NCBI GenBank assembly: GCA_002493835.1
Contig: DLAA01000176.1
Coordinates: 1 to 5,961, forward strand
DNA: 5,961 nt
DNA from: Lachnospiraceae bacterium UBA7060
GTDB taxonomy: Bacteria > Bacillota > Clostridia > Lachnospirales > Lachnospiraceae
Direction of reading: 5' to 3'
Part shown: positions 1 to 4,536 of the stretch, piece after piece
How positions within the stretch are numbered: the stretch's first letter is position 1
Layout: each line of letters starts with the position of its first letter
The notes under the pieces: generated by a model
The model's database searches: none
Seen by the model: the letters and a program-made list of their open reading frames with translations, nothing else
Told to the model about the DNA's origin: nothing
Program-made: the position numbers and the translations under genes

Positions 1-855
1 GACATAATTTTGAACCTCCTCGATTATATTGTTTGGGGTCGAAGCCCCTGCTGTAATACCCACCAGTCGGACAGATTCAGGTAAATTCAAATGCAAATCG
101 TCGAGTGTCTGTATATGGTATGTCCTCTCACACTCCTGCCTGCAAATCTCATAGAGTTTCCTTGTGTTAGAACTATGATTTCCACCTATTACTATCATTA
201 CATCAACCCGTGCCGCAAGTTCTCTGGCCTCGGCCTGTCGCACTTCCGTAGCGTTACATACAGTATTCACAACACTAGCATTATAACCTTTTTTTTCAAA
301 AATTTCAACCACATCTTGAAATTTCTTGTAGTTAAATGTCGTTTGAGAAACGATACATAGTTTATTCTCTCCTTTGCGGGAAAAGTTTTCTGCCTCCTCA
401 GGCGATTCAATTATATAGGTCAGAGCACCGGACCATCCCTTGATTCCTTCTACCTCCGGGTGTCCCGCATTGCCGACAATCACGATACTTTTACCCGCCC
501 CGCTCTCCTTTTCCACAATATTGTGAATCCGTTTGACGAAAGGACAAGTGGCATCCACCACCTGAAATCCCAGCCCCTTCAATTCCTCGCAGACAGCACG
601 CTCTACCCCGTGAGAACGAATGATCACCGTCCCCCTATTGTCAAAGGAAATCCTGCGGGCCTCCTCAAGACTGGAAAGCACCTTTACTCCCCGCATCTCT
701 AAGTCCTTTACAACTTCTTCATTGTGTATGATGGGGCCATATGTATAGATAGGCTGTCCCTTTTTTCCCTTGTCCGCAATCTGTTCATACACCGTATCTA
801 CCGCACGCCGAACCCCAAAGCAAAAACCCGCATGCTCCGCCAGAATGACTTCCAT
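1..855 (-). CDS. ispH: 4-hydroxy-3-methylbut-2-enyl diphosphate reductase IspH, 3' end cut by window edge
   Basis: This gene encodes IspH (LytB), the cytoplasmic iron-sulfur enzyme that reduces HMBPP to IPP and DMAPP in the last step of the MEP isoprenoid pathway. I translated 285 codons from the ATG at 855 to the window edge without a stop. The three cluster cysteines are present: C12 in GFCFGV, C104 in DATCP and C200 in NTVCNAT. Substrate-site residues also fit: H44 in GPIIHN, H82 in RSHG, H132 and E134 in GHPEVEG, T173 in SQTT, S228-S229-N230 in HSSNT, and S272 in TAGASTP. The start is supported by GGGAGG seven bases upstream and by the fixed spacing to C12. The first 285 residues cover essentially the whole IspH domain. 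In many Clostridia IspH continues into ribosomal protein S1 domains; the open frame at base 1 allows this, but the S1 part is not visible. It is the last gene of the five-gene run, 33 nt after cmk. Confidence 0.96.
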   Translation of the reverse strand, partial: MEVILAEHAGFCFGVRRAVDTVYEQIADKGKKGQPIYTYGPIIHNEEVVKDLEMRGVKVLSSLEEARRISFDNRGTVIIRSHGVERAVCEELKGLGFQVVDATCPFVKRIHNIVEKESGAGKSIVIVGNAGHPEVEGIKGWSGALTYIIESPEEAENFSRKGENKLCIVSQTTFNYKKFQDVVEIFEKKGYNASVVNTVCNATEVRQAEARELAARVDVMIVIGGNHSSNTRKLYEICRQECERTYHIQTLDDLHLNLPESVRLVGITAGASTPNNIIEEVQNYV

Positions 856-861
856 TCCCTT

Positions 862-869
862 ACCTCCCT
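862..869 (-). promoter_or_regulatory. Ribosome binding site of ispH
   Basis: The minus strand reads AGGGAGGT, ending six bases before the ATG at 855. This is a strong Shine-Dalgarno sequence in the short cmk-ispH gap, and it settles the ispH start. I see no promoter or terminator in that 33-nt gap. Confidence 0.85.
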
Positions 870-888
870 ACTGTTTTTCGCATGTTTG

Positions 889-1539
889 TCACGTTGTGCA
901 GAGGGCAATAACGGCATCTACTACCTCTTCAATCGTCATATGAGAAGAATCAATGAGCACCGCATCCTCCGCCTGTTTTAAAGGCGAAATCTCTCTAGTC
1001 ATATCCTGATGATCCCGCTCAATGATATCCTTCTCGATGATGGCAAGCTCACAGGGCTCTCCCTTTTCCTTGAGCTCCTTGTAACGGCGCAGCGCCCTCT
1101 CATGGCTGTCCGCCGTCAGATACACTTTTACCTGGGCATCTGGCAATACACAGGTGCCAATATCCCGTCCGTCCATCACCACATCTGCATTCGCCGCCAG
1201 CTTCTGCTGCAGCTCTGTCAATTTTCTCCTCACCCGGGGATTGGGGCTGCTGATGGAAGCCATCCGGCCCACCTCCTCCGTTCGGATGTAAGAATTCACA
1301 TTCTCTCCGTTTAAGTACACTACCTGTTCCCCATTCTCATAGGCAATGGTGATATCCGCTCCCTCACATTTTTCATCGATCTGTTCGAGTGTCGCTCCCA
1401 CTCTTAGAAGATATAAAGCCATGGCACGGTACATAGCCCCCGTGTCCACATAAATATACCCCTTTTTCGCCGCTATTTTTTTTGCAATTGTGCTCTTTCC
1501 AGCCCCCGCAGGACCATCTATCGCTATGTTAAAACCCAT
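889..1539 (-). CDS. cmk: Cytidylate kinase ((d)CMP kinase)
   Basis: This 216-residue protein is a cytidylate kinase, which phosphorylates CMP and dCMP to the diphosphates with ATP in the cytoplasm, feeding pyrimidine nucleotide and lipid precursor pools. The length is normal for the family. Visible motifs in order are the P-loop GPAGAGKST (residues 9-17), DTGAMYRA (32-39) at the NMP-binding side, SPNPRVRR (98-105), MDGRDIGT (122-129), the lid-region arginines R151-R152, RDHQD (175-179) with R182, PLKQAEDA (186-193) and the terminal IDSS (196-199). All expected key positions are intact. The ATG at 1539 is supported by AAGGAG nine bases upstream, which lies inside the last codons of the flavoprotein gene. 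The gap to that gene is six bases, so the two are probably translationally coupled. Cmk next to ispH or rpsA is a common bacterial arrangement. Confidence 0.97.
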   Translation of the reverse strand: MGFNIAIDGPAGAGKSTIAKKIAAKKGYIYVDTGAMYRAMALYLLRVGATLEQIDEKCEGADITIAYENGEQVVYLNGENVNSYIRTEEVGRMASISSPNPRVRRKLTELQQKLAANADVVMDGRDIGTCVLPDAQVKVYLTADSHERALRRYKELKEKGEPCELAIIEKDIIERDHQDMTREISPLKQAEDAVLIDSSHMTIEEVVDAVIALCTT

Positions 1540-1545
1540 GTGATT

Positions 1546-2814
1546 CTACTCCTTTCCCATTTCTGCACTCCTGTTTCCCGCCAGATATCCTGTAGACCAG
1601 GCAATCTGTAAATTAAAACCGCCGGTCAGAGCATCCAGATCCAGCACCTCGCCCGCAAAATAGAGTCCGCGCACTAATTTGGACTCCATAGTAGAAGGAT
1701 TAATCTCTTTCACTGATATCCCTCCCTGGGTAATCACTGCCTCGTCAAATCCCCTTCTTGCCCTTACCCTCATAGTAAAAGCTTTCGTCAGCTCTAACAG
1801 CCGCTGCCTTTCCTGCCTCGTAATCTCGTGCACCTTCTTCTCCGGATCAATTCCCGACCTCTCTATCATAACAGAAATCAGTTTCGCTGGATAGAGTCCG
1901 CCCAGCGCATTCTTAAATTGTCTGTTTGTATTCTCCTCGAAATCCCGCAAAATCCTTCTGTCGAGCTGTTCCGCTGAAAGCGCTGGCTTTAAATCCACTG
2001 TCAGCCAAATATCAGATGGATCCTTTCCCTTCCCGTAAAAGCTGCTGGCTGACAAGACAAGAGGCCCGCTCACACCATAATGAGTAAAAAGCATCTCTCC
2101 AAAGTTCTCATAGAGTTTCTTTTTCCCGCAGTTCATAACAAGTGTTACATTTTTTAACGATAACCCTTGTAATTTTTTACACCATTCCTCCTCAATTTCC
2201 AGAGATACCAACGCAGGTACACACTCCTTAATCGTATGCCCCAGCTCTTTTGCCATGCGATACCCGTCCCCAGTGGAACCTGTAGTCCGGTATGAGAGAC
2301 CCCCTGTAGCCACAATCACTTTTTCCGCCGGCAGCCGGCTTCCATTTCCAAGAATTACGCCCGTTATTTTTCCATCAGCTGCCTCAACGGCTTGTACCTC
2401 GCTACACAGCTGTACCTGCACCCCGCGTTTTTTGAGAAGTCTCTCAAAAGCTGCCGTCACATCCGACGCATGATCTGAAAGCGGGAATACTCTCTCACCA
2501 CGCTCCGTTTTTAAAGAACAACCGTTTTCTTTCAAAAATGTTATCAAACGAGTGTTATCGAATATACTGAAAGCACTATAAAGAAATTTCGGGTTACTTA
2601 CTATATTTTCAAAAAACTTGTCCCTCTCACAGGCATTGGTTACGTTACACCGGCCTTTACCTGTAATATAGAGCTTTTTACCAAGCTTTTCATTCTTCTC
2701 TAATAAAATAACACGGCGGCGGCCTTCTGACGCTGCAGCCGCCGCCATCATCCCCGCCGCACCGCCGCCGATCACGACAATCTGATCTTTATCCATACAT
2801 ATTCTCTTTTCCAT
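1546..2814 (-). CDS. HI0933/BaiN-family NAD(P)/FAD-dependent oxidoreductase (annotated elsewhere as 'aminoacetone oxidase family')
   Basis: This 422-residue soluble flavoprotein belongs to the HI0933/YhiN/BaiN family, which has the usual family length of about 400-420. The N-terminal Rossmann dinucleotide fold shows GGGAAG (residues 16-21) and the ribose-binding acid E39 in LLEKN. It is followed by the family signature GKKLYITGKGRCNVTN (45-60). A second conserved block near the C-terminus contains TMESK (375-379), GLYFAGEVLD (383-392) and TGGFNLQ (397-403), which closes the FAD site. The physiological reaction of most members is unknown. The names BaiN (bile-acid metabolism in Clostridium scindens) and aminoacetone oxidase come from single members and should not be carried over; the neighbours here give no bile-acid context. 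The start is uncertain: ATG 2814 lies eight bases after the previous stop with only a poor SD, and the in-frame ATG at 2796 (residue 7) is equally plausible. Both keep the whole domain. Confidence 0.93.
   Translation of the reverse strand: MEKRICMDKDQIVVIGGGAAGMMAAAAASEGRRRVILLEKNEKLGKKLYITGKGRCNVTNACERDKFFENIVSNPKFLYSAFSIFDNTRLITFLKENGCSLKTERGERVFPLSDHASDVTAAFERLLKKRGVQVQLCSEVQAVEAADGKITGVILGNGSRLPAEKVIVATGGLSYRTTGSTGDGYRMAKELGHTIKECVPALVSLEIEEEWCKKLQGLSLKNVTLVMNCGKKKLYENFGEMLFTHYGVSGPLVLSASSFYGKGKDPSDIWLTVDLKPALSAEQLDRRILRDFEENTNRQFKNALGGLYPAKLISVMIERSGIDPEKKVHEITRQERQRLLELTKAFTMRVRARRGFDEAVITQGGISVKEINPSTMESKLVRGLYFAGEVLDLDALTGGFNLQIAWSTGYLAGNRSAEMGKE
1549..1557 (-). promoter_or_regulatory. 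Ribosome binding site of cmk, inside the upstream gene
   Basis: GGAAAGGAG on the minus strand forms the last three sense codons (Gly-Lys-Glu) of the flavoprotein gene and is immediately followed by its TAG stop. Its AAGGAG core stands nine bases before the cmk ATG. Ribosomes finishing the upstream gene would stop on this site, which suggests coupling. Confidence 0.82.
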
Positions 2815-2822
2815 TCCGCTTG

Positions 2823-3752
2823 TTATTCTGATTTTTTTCTCAGCGGATAGTTTAACATCGGTTCCTCATCTATAAAGTTAATCTCATCATTAAGATAAAC
2901 CTGATAATTATTCCAAGCCTCTTCCAGATTATTTAGATTCTCTTTCACTTCCTCAGGCTTCTTTAAGCACATCGCCACTACAAGTGCATTAATCATGCTC
3001 AAGGGAGCCACCAGAGAATCGACAATAGACACCATATCGCTTCTGGCAAACAGATTGCAGGAAGAATACAGATTCATTGGAGAATGCACGGAATCTGTAA
3101 CCGCAATCACCTTGGCATTCCTATCATTGGCAAACTCCATGGCTTTCAAAGTTCTCATAGAGTATCTCGGAAAGCTGATTCCCACAAAGGCATCCTTCTC
3201 ATCGATCCTGATCATTTGCTCAAAAGTTTCTGACACGCTTGTCGTTCTTAAAAGTACCACATTTCCTCTGATCATATTGAGGTAAAACTGCAGGAAATCA
3301 GCTAAAGGCTCACAGCTTCTTACTCCCATAATATAGACTGTCTTCGCATCCAAAATAATATCCACCGCTGTCTCAAAAGCCGTTGGATCCAAATTGTGAA
3401 TCGTGTCCTGTATTTTTTCTATATCGGCCTGCAAAACGGAATTTAAAATTTCTGACTGGCTGCTCCTGCCATACTTTGCACCAATCTTCTGTACGGAATT
3501 GATTTTGTTCTGCACCCAGTATTCCAAATCTCTCTGGAACTCAGGATAACCGTTATAGCCAATAAACATGGCATAACGCACCACTGTGGATTCGCTTACT
3601 CCCACCGTATCCCCCAGTTTCGCTGCCGTCATAAACACCGCCTGGTCATAGTGATCGTAAATAAATGCAGAGATCGCCTTTTGCCCCTTGCTCATTTTTC
3701 CATAGTATTCATTGATTCTAGTTAAAATGTCATAACGATTTTCTATTGCCAT
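2823..3752 (-). CDS. MurR/RpiR-family transcriptional regulator (HTH plus SIS)
   Basis: This 309-residue protein has the standard length and build of MurR/RpiR regulators, cytoplasmic DNA-binding proteins that usually sense a phosphosugar. The N-terminal HTH_6-type domain covers about residues 1-77, with the helix-turn-helix around 42-66 (KLGDTVGVSESTVVRYAMF). The effector-binding SIS domain spans about 125-260: it opens with VYIMGVRSCEPLADF (139-153), and the FVGISFPRYSMRTLKAM stretch follows. The C-terminal tail is acidic and then basic (ends LRKKSE). The ligand cannot be read from sequence, and no sugar-handling gene lies in the window, so the target is unknown. The ATG at 3752 has AAGAGGTG nine bases upstream, inside the end of the TetR gene, with a six-base gap between the genes. 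Family assignment is firm; a role in controlling the downstream flavoprotein-cmk-ispH genes is only inference. Confidence 0.93.
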   Translation of the reverse strand: MAIENRYDILTRINEYYGKMSKGQKAISAFIYDHYDQAVFMTAAKLGDTVGVSESTVVRYAMFIGYNGYPEFQRDLEYWVQNKINSVQKIGAKYGRSSQSEILNSVLQADIEKIQDTIHNLDPTAFETAVDIILDAKTVYIMGVRSCEPLADFLQFYLNMIRGNVVLLRTTSVSETFEQMIRIDEKDAFVGISFPRYSMRTLKAMEFANDRNAKVIAVTDSVHSPMNLYSSCNLFARSDMVSIVDSLVAPLSMINALVVAMCLKKPEEVKENLNNLEEAWNNYQVYLNDEINFIDEEPMLNYPLRKKSE

Positions 3753-3758
3753 GACCCG

Positions 3759-4310
3759 TTACACCTCTTGAAAAGCGTGATAGCATTCCTCCAACAGTTT
3801 AATCGTATCCTCTTCCTGCAGATCGTAATCCCCCGTCAACGTCATGCAGGCCGCTCCATGGATAAATATCCACATTTTCATAAACATACCGCTTGGATCT
3901 TTACATCCAAATATCTTTGCACTGTTGATCTCACGCACCACTACACCATTCTTTCCGTTTAACATATCATATAGACTCTTTCCATGGCGATTCTCCGACA
4001 AAAATAACAGGCGGAATAGATTCTGCTCCTCCTGAGAGAATCGTATGTAAGCCAATCCCAAATTAACAAAGGGAGTGTCGTTAAGCTTTGGGAACTCTTC
4101 AAAGTAAGCCCCAAAAAACGCAATCGCCTTTGTAAAAAGATCGTCCCCCAGCTCCTCCATATTTTTGTAAACACGGAAAATCGGCTGGGTAGAGCAGCCG
4201 GCACGAGATGCTAATGTCCTTGCACTCACCTGTTCAAACCCCTCTTCCCGCGCCATCTCAAAAGCCGCGTTCAATATGTCGTTCTTTGTGATTGTTTCTT
4301 TCCTTGCCAT
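3759..4310 (-). CDS. TetR/AcrR-family transcriptional regulator
   Basis: This 183-residue protein is a TetR-family regulator, a dimeric one-component repressor (usually) whose N-terminal helix-turn-helix binds palindromic operators and whose C-terminal helices bind a ligand. The DNA-binding domain covers about residues 8-54: ITKNDILNAAFEMAREEG, then the helix-turn-helix VSARTLASRAGCSTQPIFRVYKN (split here around 28-50), matching the family pattern with F45 and Y48 at the end of the recognition helix. The C-terminal part is helical and includes MWIFIHGAACMTL near residue 147, which resembles the WHG-type C-terminal domains (tentative). The ligand is unknown. The ATG at 4310 has GGGAGAGGT eight bases upstream. 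It is the first gene after a strong promoter that carries a palindrome next to the -10 box, so negative autoregulation is the most likely mode (inference). Confidence 0.92.
   Translation of the reverse strand: MARKETITKNDILNAAFEMAREEGFEQVSARTLASRAGCSTQPIFRVYKNMEELGDDLFTKAIAFFGAYFEEFPKLNDTPFVNLGLAYIRFSQEEQNLFRLLFLSENRHGKSLYDMLNGKNGVVVREINSAKIFGCKDPSGMFMKMWIFIHGAACMTLTGDYDLQEEDTIKLLEECYHAFQEV
3762..3769 (-). promoter_or_regulatory. Ribosome binding site of the RpiR gene, inside the upstream gene
   Basis: AAGAGGTG on the minus strand overlaps the last codons (Gln-Glu-Val) of the TetR-family gene and lies nine bases before the RpiR ATG at 3752. Because it sits within the upstream coding region, the two regulators are probably translated in a coupled way. 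Confidence 0.78.
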
Positions 4311-4318
4311 AAGAATGT

Positions 4319-4327
4319 ACCTCTCCC
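4319..4327 (-). promoter_or_regulatory. Ribosome binding site of the TetR-family gene
   Basis: The minus strand reads GGGAGAGGT, ending eight bases before the ATG at 4310. It supports that start over later in-frame methionines. Confidence 0.8.
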
Positions 4328-4347
4328 GTAACTCTACATAAAGGCCG

Positions 4348-4369
4348 TATAGTAACGTATGTTATTATA
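4348..4369. promoter_or_regulatory. 22-bp imperfect palindrome, candidate TetR operator
   Basis: On the minus strand the left half TATAATAACAT is followed directly by the right half ACGTTACTATA. The reverse complement of the right half is TATAGTAACGT, so 9 of 11 positions match. It begins with the -10 hexamer and extends through the expected start of transcription, where a bound repressor would block polymerase. The size and placement fit operators of self-regulating TetR-family proteins, and the first gene downstream encodes such a protein. That it is bound by this regulator is inference. Confidence 0.62.
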
Positions 4370-4392
4370 ATATATTATGTAACCTTCGTCAA
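4364..4392 (-). promoter_or_regulatory. Sigma-A-type promoter of the TetR-RpiR-flavoprotein-cmk-ispH operon
   Basis: On the minus strand TTGACG (4392-4387, five of six consensus bases) is followed by a spacer of exactly 17 bp and then TATAAT (4369-4364, full consensus). A transcript would start near 4357, giving a leader of about 47 nt before the TetR ATG at 4310. Upstream of the -35 box there are A and T tracts (about 4393-4420) that could act like an UP element. It is the only convincing promoter seen in the window, and the short gaps downstream suggest it serves all five genes. Confidence 0.88.
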
Positions 4393-4467
4393 CCCTTTTT
4401 CCACAAAAATCTCAAAAACAGATCTCTTCCGCATTTTCATCTCAAAATCTCAATGTCCTGCTCACGC
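4393..4467. other. Short AT-rich stretch between terminator and promoter
   Basis: This stretch has no coding capacity I can support. It holds four copies of ATCTC on the plus strand (starting at 4409, 4422, 4439 and 4447), three of them within ATCTCAA, and A/T tracts next to the -35 box. It may be an UP-type element or a regulator site, but nothing more can be said from sequence. Confidence 0.35.
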
Positions 4468-4505
4468 AAAAAAAAAGAAGCCTCCTAAAAAAGCAAGGCT
4501 CCTTT
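4468..4505 (-). terminator. Rho-independent terminator after the oxaloacetate decarboxylase gene
   Basis: Read on the minus strand, AAAGGAGCCT (4505-4496) pairs with AGGCTTCTTT (4483-4474) through ten base pairs with one G-T wobble, around a 12-nt loop (4495-4484). An unbroken run of nine T (4476-4468) overlaps and follows the 3' arm. It lies 31 nt after the TAA at 4537 and before the next promoter, so it separates the two transcription units. On the plus strand there is no comparable T run. Confidence 0.85.
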
Positions 4506-4536
4506 ATAATCAAACTCGCAAACCAACGCTTCGGAC

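Noticed and set aside
91..981. Plus-strand open frames of 80-89 codons across the ispH region
   Set aside because: They are antisense shadows; the minus strand here translates to IspH with all three cluster cysteines.
1009..1314. Plus-strand open frame of 101 codons inside cmk
   Set aside because: Antisense to a complete, motif-intact cytidylate kinase, with no family resemblance of its own.
2738..2772. Run of GCC/GCG-rich triplets that looks like a short repeat
   Set aside because: It is explained by the alanine and glycine codons of the FAD-binding GGGAAGMMAAAAA segment.
2823..2845. Possible small hairpin (CTGA, A-rich loop, TCAG) at the end of the RpiR gene
   Set aside because: The stem is only about four base pairs with no following T run on the minus strand, so it is not a credible terminator within the operon.
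3959..4204. Second minus-strand frame of 81 codons within the TetR-family gene
   Set aside because: It overlaps the TetR gene in another frame. The TetR frame is intact from start to stop, so this is not evidence of a frameshift.
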